Shown: positions 1 to 7,341 of the stretch, piece after piece
Numbering within the stretch: the stretch's first letter is position 1
Layout: every line of letters begins with the position of its first letter
Assembly: GCF_013408335.1 (NCBI RefSeq)
Contig: NZ_JACBZR010000001.1
Span: 1,364,001-1,428,000 of the forward strand
Source of the DNA: Nocardioides panzhihuensis
GTDB taxonomy: Bacteria > Actinomycetota > Actinomycetes > Propionibacteriales > Nocardioidaceae
Direction: 5' to 3'
DNA length: 64,000 nt
Program-made: the position numbers and the translations under genes
The notes under the pieces: generated by a model
The model's input: only the letters and a program-made list of their open reading frames with translations
The model's database searches: none
What the model was told of the DNA's origin: nothing

Positions 1-100
1 GCCACTCGTAGTCATCGGCCCGGGTCAGGCCGTGGAACTGCTTGGACGAGGGCTTCTTGGGTGCGATCGGCCAGGGCGTCGACGGGAGGGCTTCAGACAT
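1..100 (-). CDS. Oligopeptidase B-like S9 peptidase, N-terminal fragment
   Basis: Only the first 33 codons lie in the window; the gene runs off the left edge. The protein starts MSEALPSTPWPIAPKKPSSK and continues QFHGLTRADDYEW. An HG-x-TR-x-DDY-x-W segment close to the N-terminus is typical of oligopeptidase B (prolyl oligopeptidase family S9), where it opens the beta-propeller domain. Those enzymes are cytoplasmic serine peptidases that cleave short peptides after basic residues. The catalytic domain is not visible here, so the assignment rests on this N-terminal signature alone. It is transcribed leftward, and the GntR gene that follows on the same strand ends 11 bp from its start codon. 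Confidence 0.7.
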   Translation of the reverse strand, partial: MSEALPSTPWPIAPKKPSSKQFHGLTRADDYEW

Positions 101-110
101 GAACGTGACC

Positions 111-485
111 CTATCTTCGGTGGGGTGAGGAGTCGGTGAGAGCCCGCTCCAGCGCGTCCCTCACCTGCGAGTCGCTGCATCCGAGCGCACGAGCGGAGGC
201 GACGTACGTCCGGGCCTTGGCGAGCAGCGGATCGGCCGCCGGCCGCGCGCTGCCGATGACCCGGGTGCCCGCCCCTCGCCGGGTCTGGACCAGACCTGCC
301 TGTTCGAGCTCGCGGTAGGCGCGGGCGACAGTGCCGGCCGCGAGGCCGAGATCGCCGGCGAGCTGCCGCACGGGCGGGAGCCGGTGGCCGGGCTCGAGCG
401 CTCCGGTGGTGATCAGGTCGTCGATGTGCTGCCGGATCTGTTCATACGGCGGCGTCGCGTCGTCGAGGTCGACGGTGATCCTCAT
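111..485 (-). CDS. GntR-family (YtrA-like) transcriptional repressor
   Basis: This 124-residue protein has a winged helix-turn-helix of the GntR type over about residues 12-75 (PYEQIRQHIDDLI, LPPVRQLAGDLGLAAGTVARAYRELEQ, TRRGAGTRV). It has only a short helical C-terminal tail and no ligand-binding domain, which is the YtrA-subfamily layout. The ATG at 485 overlaps the end of the upstream membrane-protein gene by four bases, so the two are translationally coupled and form one leftward operon. Two copies of a 22-bp dyad lie in the operon promoter (1458-1507), so autorepression is likely. The effector is unknown. Confidence 0.9.
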   Translation of the reverse strand: MRITVDLDDATPPYEQIRQHIDDLITTGALEPGHRLPPVRQLAGDLGLAAGTVARAYRELEQAGLVQTRRGAGTRVIGSARPAADPLLAKARTYVASARALGCSDSQVRDALERALTDSSPHRR

Positions 486-1438
486 GCCCGCTCCCGGACG
501 CTCCGGTCGGACGGACCGCCCGTGCCGTCCGCGCCGGTGAGGCTGTCGTTGACGAACAGGCGCGCCAGGCTCCAGGCCGCGAGCCCGAAGCCGAGGAACA
601 CCAGGGGCACCAGCAGCCAGCCGACGACGGGCATCCACGCGGGAGCGCAGTCCTCGCTCAGGCCGAGGAGCCCGGTCGCCGCGGTCCCGGCGATGCCGGT
701 CAGGCTGGCGCCGACGGCGACCCCGACCGCGGCGAGGATCACGGTCATCGACCGCCTGCGCAGCTCGTCGTCGCCGGCGTCGGTCGCGGCCAGGCCGCGG
801 GGGCGGCGTACGACGGCGGCGGCTGCCGCCAGGGCGGTCAGCAGGACGATGCCGAGCATGATCGCCAGCGGGACCGCATAGTACGAACCGGGGTAGGGGC
901 CGCGCGCCTGGGTGAAGGCCTCCGTCTGGCACCCGATCGCCCGCATGCCGCCCAGGGAGCCGTCCTCCTGCGCGGTGAGCGTGCCCAGGAGGAGCGTCGC
1001 GGCCAGCAGGGCGACGCCGGTCCCGACCGCGTACGACGACCCTCTGGGGAGGTAGCCGGTCAGCGATCTCGGTTGCAACGACGCCGTTCGGGGGCCGCTC
1101 GGCCGCGGAGCGCGGGCGATGGTCTCGCCTGCGGCCACGCCGAGGAGTACGCCGAGGCCGAATCCGGCAGGGGCGATCATCGTGCCGACCCCGTAGCCGG
1201 GGACCAGCAGCGCCACGACGTCGCCGAGCGGCCCGAACGCGTCGTGGTCCATCAGCAGCCCGGCGATGAGCAGACCCAGCGCGATGCCGAGCAGCCGGAG
1301 CTGCCGCACCCGTCTCCATTCCTTCGTGGGCGTGATCTCGCTGCTGCGGCTCCTGGCGGCCAGGGCGAAGCACCCCATCACGACCAGGAGCAGCACGACA
1401 ACGACAAGAGCCAGCTCGATCATTCCGACGCCGAACAC
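482..1438 (-). CDS. Multi-pass membrane protein of unknown function, co-transcribed with GntR
   Basis: The protein has about 318 residues and roughly seven or eight hydrophobic segments: the first is an N-terminal anchor (IELALVVVVLLLVVMGCFAL), and others lie in the middle (about 50-140) and in the C-terminal third. Two long soluble linkers carry clusters of Arg. I chose the GTG at 1438 because AAGGAGG sits four or five bases upstream; an in-frame TTG at 1456 overlaps that ribosome-binding site and is unlikely. It is the first gene of the operon with the YtrA-like repressor. YtrA-type repressors often control membrane or ABC-transporter genes responding to envelope stress, but no transport motif is visible here, so the function is open. 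Confidence 0.8.
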   Translation of the reverse strand: MFGVGMIELALVVVVLLLVVMGCFALAARSRSSEITPTKEWRRVRQLRLLGIALGLLIAGLLMDHDAFGPLGDVVALLVPGYGVGTMIAPAGFGLGVLLGVAAGETIARAPRPSGPRTASLQPRSLTGYLPRGSSYAVGTGVALLAATLLLGTLTAQEDGSLGGMRAIGCQTEAFTQARGPYPGSYYAVPLAIMLGIVLLTALAAAAAVVRRPRGLAATDAGDDELRRRSMTVILAAVGVAVGASLTGIAGTAATGLLGLSEDCAPAWMPVVGWLLVPLVFLGFGLAAWSLARLFVNDSLTGADGTGGPSDRSVRERA

Positions 1439-1457
1439 AGGGCCTCCTTCAGGCAAT

Positions 1458-1507
1458 TTGTGTCAAGCATTCGATACAAATCCGATTGTGTCAACCGGGT
1501 GATACAA
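1458..1507 (-). promoter_or_regulatory. Tandem 22-bp dyad operators of the GntR/membrane-protein operon
   Basis: Two copies of TTGTGTC-N8-GATACAA (plus-strand reading) lie at 1458-1479 and 1486-1507, exactly 28 bp apart, immediately upstream of the operon start at 1438. Each is an imperfect inverted repeat (TTGTGTC against TTGTATC). The minus-strand reading of each ends in a TTGACA hexamer that could act as a -35 box. Position, symmetry and duplication suggest the binding site of the YtrA-like repressor encoded in the same operon; this is inferred. Confidence 0.65.
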
Positions 1508-1610
1508 GCTCGATGTTCTAGCAACCGGCGCTATCGCACATGCTGGTCGGCCGCCGCGATACCGCACGGGCCGGCCGGAACGGCGAAGCACGAAGCAGGG
1601 GAGCGGCGCC

Positions 1611-2921
1611 TCAGGACTCGGTGAAGGGCTGCAGGTCGGGATCGTCGACGGCGTAGGACCTCACCGGACCGGCGGGGGTCTCGGCGGTCTCGAAGCGCAC
1701 GGTCACGACGCCGCGCCCTGAGCCCCACACCCAGCCTCGGCCCATCTCGGCGTGGACGACGTCCATCCCGGCCGCCCAGGTCGGCCGCCGTGCCGGCTCG
1801 GGCAGCGGCAGGTCCGGCTCGGTGTCCTCGTCGGTGTCGTCGCCGAAGAGGTCCTCCTGGATCCAGTCGGCGAGGCCGGAGACACCCACCCCGAGAAGGC
1901 GTACGCCGCCGGCCGTCTCGCCGGCGGTGAACAGCTCGCCGAGCAGGGCCCTGGCCAGGCGGGCGATGGCGCCGGCCTGGTCGGTCGGCCCGGCGAGGGT
2001 CGCCGAGCGGTTGATCGTGGTGAAGTCGTAGAGCCTGACCTTGATCGTGATCGTGCGGCCCGAGAGCCCGTTCTTCTTCAGCCGTGCGGCGACCTCGGTG
2101 GCCTGCCGGGTGAGGATCTGCTCCATCAGCGGACGGTCGGTCAGGTCGGTGTCGTAGGTGCTCTCCACGCTGACCGACTTGGTCTCACGCTCGGGCTCGA
2201 CGCGCCGGTCGTCCTGTGCCCTGGCCAGTTGGTGAAGGTTGGTGCCGTGGGACCTGCCCACCAGGCGTACGAGCTCCTCGACGCTGACCTGCTCCAGATC
2301 GGCCACCGTGTGGATGCCCGCGCGGCGCAGGCGCTCGGTGGTGGCGGGACCGACGCCGGGGATCACCTTGACGTTCATCGGGCGGAGCAGGTCGAGCTCG
2401 GTGCCGGGCGACACCACGACCAGACCGTCGGGCTTGTCGAGGTCGCTGGCGATCTTGGCGATGAACTTCGAGCTGGCCAGACCGACGCTCGCGCTCAGGC
2501 CGCCGGTTACCTCGGCGACCTCGGCGCGGATCCGGGCAGCGATCTCGGTCACGGTGTCGACCTCCAGGTCAGGGAGGTCGGCGGCGGCGAGATCGACGAA
2601 GGCCTCGTCGAGGGAGAGCGGCTCGACCAGCGGCGACAGTTCGCGCAGGATCCCGAAGACCTGCTCACTGACCTTCTTGTACGCATGGAAGCGTGGGTAG
2701 AGGAAGGCGGCGTGTCCGCACAGGGCCCGGGCCTCCCGCGTCGACATCGCCGAGCGGACACCGAAGACCCTGGCCTCGTAGGAGGCCGTGCTGACCACAC
2801 CGCGGCCGCTGATGCCGCCGACGACCACCGGTTTGCCGCGCAGGGACGGCTTGTCGCGCTGCTCGACGGAGGCGTAGAACGCGTCGAGGTCGAGGTGCAT
2901 CACCGACGCGTGCGCTCTCAT
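1611..2921 (-). CDS. dinB: DNA polymerase IV (Y family)
   Basis: This 436-residue protein is a Y-family translesion polymerase. The N-terminal HLDLDAFYASVEQ holds the first catalytic aspartate (about D11), and PLSLDEAFVD (about 101-110) holds the D105/E106 pair. A helix-hairpin-helix thumb (VIPGVGPATTERLRRAGI) and little-finger domain (SVESTY, RTITIKVRLYDF) follow. The length is slightly above E. coli DinB because of an acidic C-terminal extension (DLFGDDTDEDTEPDLP) that may replace or surround the usual clamp-binding peptide. A TAGGTT hexamer ends six bases before the ATG, so the transcript may be leaderless. The attL junction of the integrated element lies about 210 bp upstream. Confidence 0.96.
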   Translation of the reverse strand: MRAHASVMHLDLDAFYASVEQRDKPSLRGKPVVVGGISGRGVVSTASYEARVFGVRSAMSTREARALCGHAAFLYPRFHAYKKVSEQVFGILRELSPLVEPLSLDEAFVDLAAADLPDLEVDTVTEIAARIRAEVAEVTGGLSASVGLASSKFIAKIASDLDKPDGLVVVSPGTELDLLRPMNVKVIPGVGPATTERLRRAGIHTVADLEQVSVEELVRLVGRSHGTNLHQLARAQDDRRVEPERETKSVSVESTYDTDLTDRPLMEQILTRQATEVAARLKKNGLSGRTITIKVRLYDFTTINRSATLAGPTDQAGAIARLARALLGELFTAGETAGGVRLLGVGVSGLADWIQEDLFGDDTDEDTEPDLPLPEPARRPTWAAGMDVVHAEMGRGWVWGSGRGVVTVRFETAETPAGPVRSYAVDDPDLQPFTES

Positions 2922-2927
2922 GGTGGC

Positions 2928-2933
2928 AACCTA
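2928..2933 (-). promoter_or_regulatory. Possible -10 box of dinB (leaderless start)
   Basis: TAGGTT reads on the minus strand and is followed by six bases and the ATG of dinB. A TANNNT box at this distance is the usual sign of a leaderless promoter in Actinobacteria. No purine-rich ribosome-binding site precedes the ATG. Confidence 0.4.
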
Positions 2934-3058
2934 TCTGGCAGCGGGGACAGTCCGTATCGGGCCGCTGACCGTCCACATGTGCGATTCGGGACGCGGTTGT
3001 CCACAGGCCCGGCTATTGGCGACGAAACTGTCGGTGGGTCGCGGGGAGTGTGGTCGGT

Positions 3059-3133
3059 ATGACCACGAAACTCTCCATCGCGCGCCCCGAGGATGTCTTG
3101 GCGGCAGTCCCTGTCCTGCTCGGGTTCCAGCCC
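3059..3133 (+). pseudogene. DUF4192 gene, 5' fragment cut off by the integrated element
   Basis: The first 25 codons (MTTKLSIARPEDVLAAVPVL, then LGFQP) have the typical DUF4192 N-terminus, in which a D-x-L-A-A-V-P-x-L-L-G-F-x-P segment precedes E-x-S-[IVL]-V. The frame is interrupted exactly after the CCC of attL; the remainder begins at 17669 in the same phase. In the present state the frame runs through attL into element DNA and stops at 3232, adding 33 foreign codons. Removing 3134-17668 would restore a 308-codon gene. Confidence 0.85.
3127..3133 (+). other. attL core of the integrative element (CCAGCCC)
   Basis: CCAGCCC occurs here and at 17662-17668. The left flank (ggtt) and the sequence right of attR (gagaag) join into an intact DUF4192 frame. 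The internal flanks (aggaat on the left, atta on the right) would form attP. Short identical cores are normal for large serine recombinases, which need only a 2-bp central match, so the exact crossover base within these 7 bp cannot be told. Confidence 0.8.
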
Positions 3134-3171
3134 AGGAATTTCCTAGTTAACGAACATGAGAGGATGCCGAC

Positions 3172-4632
3172 ATGCCCGAGATCGGATCCGGTTACGTACG
3201 TCTATCGGCCCAAGCGGGCGATGACAACCTGAGCCTTGCCGGGATGGTCGACGAGGTTCGAGCCCTCGCAGATCGAGAGGGCATCCACCTGCTGAATGTC
3301 CACGTCGACGAGAAGTCCGGTGGCTACCGAGACCGGCCAGGGTTTCAGGCATGGCTCGCCGATCTGGCGCTCGACCACGTGTCGGTCGCCGTCGTCCACT
3401 CGGTCGACCGCCTGAGCCGCGAGGGGGTCAACGTCATCGGGATGATCCTCGACCGACTTGAGGGGAAGGACTCCACCACCGGCCGGGTAGTCCATGAACC
3501 GGTCCGGATGATCTCGGTCGACAACCTCGACAGCCAGAAGGACCCGACTGGTTTCCGCTGGCGGTTCGTCGTCGCCGGGGAGGTAGGCCGAGCCGAGCGA
3601 GAGAGGATCATCGAGCGCAACAAGAACAGCAAGCGGCGTCTCAAGGAGGCCGGACGCCATCTCGGCGGACGGGCCATCTTCGGCTGTCGCGTGGTCAAGC
3701 GCGAATTGCCCGGCGGCGGCGTCGGGAAGTTCCTGGAGGCCGACCCGGTCAACGGCCCGATCGTGGAGGAGATCGCCCGGCGCCTGGTCGCCAACCAGCC
3801 AATGAATCAGGTGCTCCGATGGCTGGATGCAGAGGGAGTCCGGACGAACCGAGGTGCCCCGTGGTCGCCGCGCTCGCTGAGGAGCACCCTTCGCTCAACC
3901 AGTATCCGGGACCACATCCTCGACCCGGCGACCTGGCTCGCTCTCCAGGCCCGTCTCGACTCAACCCAGGAAACGCGATCTGAGAGCCCCAAACGAGTCT
4001 CCTGGACCGGGAGGCCGCCCGTGTGGGTTCTGGCGCGGGGGAGCGGCGTCTGTGGTCGCTGCGGTTCGACTCTGAGCATCACCTACACCCGTGGCCACCC
4101 TCGCTACAACTGCACCGGCGTCGTGAAGGGGATCTGCGGGGGAGTCACCATCGCCGCCGAGCCGACAGACGCCTTCATCGGCTCGGAGTATCTCGCCGTC
4201 CACGGTGAGCTCCCGGCAATGCAGATGATCCCGACATGGCCGGGCCAGGCCGAACTACGCGCGGCCACCGTCGCACGCGATGAAGCCCGAGACGCGCTCA
4301 CAGCGGCCACCAGGAAGCCGGGCGCCGACATCGTGGCCATCGCTACCGACCTGGCAGCGGCGCAAGCCGAGGTTGAGCGCTGGGACGCTATCGTCAAGGG
4401 ATCGAAAGTCTCGGTAACCCTCTCGCTCAAGGGCTACACGCTCGGCGAGGAGTGGGGGCGGGCGGGGCGAGAAGACAGGTGGCACATCATCCACCAGGCG
4501 ACCGCGTACCCCATCGTCATCCACCCAGCCATCAGCCAGGGCGGCGCCATCGCTAAGGGTGAGATCGACACATCCCGGATCGAGATCGCTTGGCAGGTCG
4601 AGATGCCAGCGCCGACACTGAACGACGAGTGA
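3172..4632 (+). CDS. int: Large serine recombinase (integrase)
   Basis: The 486-residue protein has an N-terminal resolvase domain starting GYVRLS, with the likely nucleophile Ser12, and the DRLSR motif at 79-83 supplying active-site arginines. A recombinase domain follows (about 165-265), then a zinc-ribbon with Cys294, Cys297, Cys314 and Cys322 and a helical segment (about 355-400) that should form the coiled-coil arm controlling directionality. The catalytic domain has an insertion around 95-125 (LEGKDSTTGRVVHEP). The gene starts 38 bp inside attL, the usual position for these enzymes. It should join attP and attB to make the flanking junctions. Excision normally needs a separate directionality factor; a candidate is the small HTH protein at 10205-10450, although serine-integrase RDFs are diverse. 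Confidence 0.95.
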   Translation: MPEIGSGYVRLSAQAGDDNLSLAGMVDEVRALADREGIHLLNVHVDEKSGGYRDRPGFQAWLADLALDHVSVAVVHSVDRLSREGVNVIGMILDRLEGKDSTTGRVVHEPVRMISVDNLDSQKDPTGFRWRFVVAGEVGRAERERIIERNKNSKRRLKEAGRHLGGRAIFGCRVVKRELPGGGVGKFLEADPVNGPIVEEIARRLVANQPMNQVLRWLDAEGVRTNRGAPWSPRSLRSTLRSTSIRDHILDPATWLALQARLDSTQETRSESPKRVSWTGRPPVWVLARGSGVCGRCGSTLSITYTRGHPRYNCTGVVKGICGGVTIAAEPTDAFIGSEYLAVHGELPAMQMIPTWPGQAELRAATVARDEARDALTAATRKPGADIVAIATDLAAAQAEVERWDAIVKGSKVSVTLSLKGYTLGEEWGRAGREDRWHIIHQATAYPIVIHPAISQGGAIAKGEIDTSRIEIAWQVEMPAPTLNDE

Positions 4633-4718
4633 GTAGACTCGTCCACGTGTTCCGTGTTCGGTGCACAGACCGGCGGGGGAGGGCGGCAACCCTTTGATCC
4701 CGCCGGTCGTAGACGTAG

Positions 4719-4755
4719 AAGAACCCCCGTCGCTATCTCAGCGGCGGGGGTTCTT
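4719..4755. terminator. Bidirectional intrinsic terminator between int and the HTH regulator
   Basis: AAGAACCCCCGTCGC (4719-4733) pairs with GCGGCGGGGGTTCTT (4741-4755) around a 7-base loop, with one G-T pair. The arms end in A and T runs on the two sides, so it can stop both the rightward int transcript and the leftward regulator transcript, which converge here. Confidence 0.85.
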
Positions 4756-4761
4756 TGCTGT

Positions 4762-6123
4762 CTAGGCCGGTGCGGCGAGCAGGTCCCGACATTGGGCGTC
4801 GACTGCCGCAGCGCCGGGGATCTGACGATGGGCGTACTGACGTAGGTAGCCCTGGGCCCGGCCAACCGCCGCGCGATGGCGAGCCGAGTTGACGCCGCTC
4901 ATGCCCTCGAAGGCCGACGACCAGGATTGGCAGGCCTCTTCGGCGTGCCCCTGGGCGGCCTGAGCTTCGGCGGTCTGGGCGAGTTCGAGCGCTCGCACTC
5001 GGCGGTGCCCCGACGGATCCCGGAGGTTCGCCGCGTACGCGTAGACCTTGGCCGCGTCGCCATGCCGTCCTAGCGAGGTCCAGGTCTTGGCGGTGTGCGC
5101 GGCAACGGTCGCCGGTGCGGGGCCGGTCATCCCCGCCCACGACGACAGAGGTTCGCTGCTGCCAGCCTCGACCAACTGGTCGGCGGTGTGGACTGTCTGA
5201 GCGGCTCGCCGGGCGTCACCGACGGCGCCATGAGCCCGTGCGGCCGTGATGGCATAGAGCGACTCCTCACCCGGCGAGACCCGCCCGCGAGCGATGCCCC
5301 AAGCCTTCTGGGACAACTCGACACACTCTTGAGGTCGGCCGAGGTCGAGCGCCTGATGAGCGAGGATCCGCAGGACCCATGCGCTGTGGTCGCTCCGGCC
5401 GGACTCGTGAGCGAGTTGGAGCGAGTGGGTGTAGTAGCGCTGGGCGAGGCCTTCCATCTGCATGTCGTGGCCCTTCCACCCAGCCAGGTAGGCCAGTTCC
5501 GCAGCGGCGCCGAACATGTCCGCGCGGGTGTGCTCGTCGCGGAACTTCCCTCGCAGGTAGGCCGCGACGTCGGAGATCAGATACTGAACGACGGCATCCC
5601 GACCGTGGCCGCCACCTAGGGTCTCGTCGGTCTTGTGGAAGGCCTGCGTGATCTGGCGTACGGCGGCCACCTCAGCCTTGCCGACCATCACAGCGCCGGA
5701 TCCCTGAGCCTTGCGGCCTCGCTCCTCGGCCTCACCGAGCCATCCGGCGGCCAGCGGTAGGAGGGCCGCCGAGAACATGACCGAGCGGCGAACGACCGGC
5801 GTCGACAGTTCGAGCCGTCCAAGGTTCGCAAGCGACATCGGGTCAGGATCGAAGGCGGCCGGGATTCGTCCAGCATCACCGAAGCCGATGTCAGCGGCCG
5901 ACAGCGGGCGGCCAAGCCTGCGAGAGAGCGCCTCGGCGAGGTATGCGGGCGTCGCCCCCGATGGCGTGACCCCACGGACCCAATGAGCGACGGCGCTGCG
6001 GTTGGTTCGTAGTCCGCCATCCCCGTTCTCGACGGCGACCCGGGCGACGGCACGAGCGAGGGCGTCGTAGGTGTAACCGGACTCCTTGATCAGGTCGGCC
6101 AGTGTCTCGTTCCGCGTCGACAT
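4762..6123 (-). CDS. HTH/TPR-type transcriptional regulator of the element
   Basis: The protein has 453 residues from the ATG at 6123, chosen because GAGGGGCGAGGG precedes it and homologous regulators start near an MSTRNETLADLIKESG-type helix. The N-terminal part (about 5-80) is a helix-turn-helix domain (YTYDALARAVARV, RSAVAHWVRG, LAEALSRRLGRPLSAADIGF) typical of actinobacterial XRE-like regulators. The rest is helical with TPR-like repeats (AELAYLAGWKGHDMQMEGLAQRYY-type segments). This architecture is common in Streptomyces-type regulators that sense a peptide or small molecule. In the element it is the best candidate for the master repressor. GTTTA-rich half-sites lie just upstream. Confidence 0.8.
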   Translation of the reverse strand: MSTRNETLADLIKESGYTYDALARAVARVAVENGDGGLRTNRSAVAHWVRGVTPSGATPAYLAEALSRRLGRPLSAADIGFGDAGRIPAAFDPDPMSLANLGRLELSTPVVRRSVMFSAALLPLAAGWLGEAEERGRKAQGSGAVMVGKAEVAAVRQITQAFHKTDETLGGGHGRDAVVQYLISDVAAYLRGKFRDEHTRADMFGAAAELAYLAGWKGHDMQMEGLAQRYYTHSLQLAHESGRSDHSAWVLRILAHQALDLGRPQECVELSQKAWGIARGRVSPGEESLYAITAARAHGAVGDARRAAQTVHTADQLVEAGSSEPLSSWAGMTGPAPATVAAHTAKTWTSLGRHGDAAKVYAYAANLRDPSGHRRVRALELAQTAEAQAAQGHAEEACQSWSSAFEGMSGVNSARHRAAVGRAQGYLRQYAHRQIPGAAAVDAQCRDLLAAPA

Positions 6124-6139
6124 GCCCTCGCCCCTCGGT

Positions 6140-6160
6140 GGTTTAAACAGCCTAAACACC
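6140..6160 (-). promoter_or_regulatory. Candidate operator upstream of the HTH/TPR regulator
   Basis: The AT-rich block GTTTAAACAGCCTAAACACC lies just upstream of the ribosome-binding site. On the minus strand it reads as two GTTTA half-sites nine bases apart, and GTTTAAAC is itself a palindrome. It stands out in GC-rich surroundings, so it could be an autoregulatory site or part of the promoter. This is inferred from position and repetition only. Confidence 0.35.
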
Positions 6161-6291
6161 CTCGCGTGCCAGATCTGTTGCCCAGCCTACTCAGCGCCCC
6201 GGAGTATCAGAAGCACCCCAGAGCGCCGACACAGGGGTGAGGATGCGTCGGCGCTCTGGGAGCCAGACCAACGACGCGACGGGATACAGGG

Positions 6292-6444
6292 ATGGACTCG
6301 GCCAACTGCGAGACATGCGGGCTCAGATGGGGCGGCATCGGGAGTCATCCTCCCTGTTTGGAACTACCACCTGAAGAGCGGCAGGAGATCGTTCGAGCCT
6401 TCTACGATCGGCCACCTAAACCGGACCTTCCCGAGCGGAAATGA
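6292..6444 (+). CDS. Small CxxC protein, unknown
   Basis: An ATG at 6292 opens a 50-codon frame reading MDSANCETCGLRWGGIGSHP then PCLELPPEER and a charged, proline-rich tail. The C-x-x-C pair plus a third cysteine suggests a small metal-binding protein of the kind common in actinophages. The stop codon lies two bases before a strong hairpin terminator, which supports the frame. No clear ribosome-binding site is seen. It may be a real accessory gene of the element or a chance frame. Confidence 0.45.
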   Translation: MDSANCETCGLRWGGIGSHPPCLELPPEERQEIVRAFYDRPPKPDLPERK

Positions 6445-6445
6445 G

Positions 6446-6480
6446 AGAGCCCCCGAGACTGCCAAGGTCTCGGGGGCTCT
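6446..6480. terminator. Bidirectional terminator
   Basis: AGAGCCCCCGAGAC (6446-6459) pairs perfectly with GTCTCGGGGGCTCT (6467-6480) around a 7-base loop. It separates the rightward 50-codon frame from the leftward IPT/TIG gene, whose stop codon is 13 bp further right. Confidence 0.85.
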
Positions 6481-6492
6481 TCTGTGAACGGA

Positions 6493-7074
6493 TCAGGCGG
6501 TGTAGGTGAACCCGCCGACCAGCGTGTCGGTGCTGGCGCCCTCGGTAGCCGCGATGTCGGCCGGGCCAGCGATGCCAGCCGGAGTCGTGACGGCGATCTC
6601 CGTGTCAGACACGACAGAGAAGGCAGTCCCGGCGGCGCCGTCGAAGGTCACGCCGGTCACGCCGGTGAAGCCGAAGCCGGTGACAGTGACGGGCGTACCA
6701 CCAGCAGCCGGGCCCTCGTTGGGCTCGACCGAGAAGACAGCCAGGCCATCGGCGTTGGCGTCGAGCCGGGCGGCGTACGGAAGCCCGTCGATCTCGCCAG
6801 CGTCCTCACGATTGGCCGCCAGCGTCGGATCGGAGACCGGGAGGACACCGGCAGCCTGACCACCAGCGTCGAGGGTGAGGAGGCCGTCAGGCGTGATGTC
6901 GCCGGTGTAGTCGACCTGGTTGTCGTTGCCAGGGGCGACGGTGAAGGTGTTGGCATAAGCGGACGGGGCGGCGGCCTTCGCATATCCGTTCACGATGAGC
7001 CAAGCCTCTTCCGGGCCGGTATACGGATCGCCGACAGCGAGGCCCATTACTGGACTCTGAATAGTTACGGTCAT
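6493..7074 (-). CDS. IPT/TIG-domain protein, phage-structural-like
   Basis: The protein has 193 residues from the ATG at 7074, which has AAGGAG eight bases upstream. The C-terminal 85 residues match an IPT/TIG immunoglobulin-like fold: FSVEPNEGPAAGGTPVTVTG, then GFTGVTGVTFDGAAGTAFSV and VVSDTEIAVTTPAGIAGPAD. The N-terminal part is Gly/Asp/Pro-rich without a signal peptide. In actinophages such domains decorate capsid or tail proteins. In this element, with no other structural gene, it could modify a helper phage particle or be a remnant of a phage ancestor. It is the last gene of the leftward block and ends at a strong terminator. Confidence 0.75.
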   Translation of the reverse strand: MTVTIQSPVMGLAVGDPYTGPEEAWLIVNGYAKAAAPSAYANTFTVAPGNDNQVDYTGDITPDGLLTLDAGGQAAGVLPVSDPTLAANREDAGEIDGLPYAARLDANADGLAVFSVEPNEGPAAGGTPVTVTGFGFTGVTGVTFDGAAGTAFSVVSDTEIAVTTPAGIAGPADIAATEGASTDTLVGGFTYTA

Positions 7075-7230
7075 GGTGCTCCTTGGGGATCGGGGTTGGT
7101 GCTTCAATTATTTCATCTCTGCCGTCCGCTAATGCCGATCGCGCTAGAATGGGTTTAGCCTCCCAGCGTTATCTAGGACGAGGCGCCCGCTCCTCCAGGC
7201 GGTATAGACCAATCGGGGTCTAGACAGCGA

Positions 7231-7263
7231 AACCCGGAGACCTACGTGCCAGGTCTCCGGGTT
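7231..7263 (-). terminator. Intrinsic terminator
   Basis: AACCCGGAGACCT pairs perfectly with AGGTCTCCGGGTT around ACGTGCC. It follows the leftward gene that ends at 7342, as the second of two terminators, and is T-rich on its plus-strand side. Confidence 0.8.
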
Positions 7264-7293
7264 TTCTGTTGTCCTGATCACCGGCGAAATGCG

Positions 7294-7329
7294 AGCCCGG
7301 CCATCTCTGCCTTCAGAGATGGCCGGGCT
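7294..7329 (-). terminator. Intrinsic terminator
   Basis: AGCCCGGCCATCTCTG pairs perfectly with CAGAGATGGCCGGGCT around CCTT. It begins 13 bp beyond the stop codon of the leftward gene at 7342-8448 and is the first of two terminators there. Confidence 0.85.
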
Positions 7330-7341
7330 TCTGTCGCTAGA

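Larger units (their letters stand above)
7075..7341. other. Non-coding, hairpin-rich stretch between two element genes
   Basis: This 267-bp gap holds two strong terminators (7231-7263 and 7294-7329) and a smaller hairpin around 7205-7222 (TAGACC-N6-GGTCTA). No tRNA cloverleaf or plausible open frame is visible. The region between 7100 and 7200 could carry the promoter of the IPT/TIG gene. Confidence 0.5.

Noticed and set aside
1752..3062. Long frame antisense to dinB
   Set aside because: It is a codon-position shadow of the high-GC dinB gene; the minus-strand product has all polymerase motifs.
7140..7225. tRNA-like sequence with GTCTAGACC hairpin
   Set aside because: There is no cloverleaf, no T-loop consensus and no plausible anticodon arm; the pairing is explained by simple hairpins.
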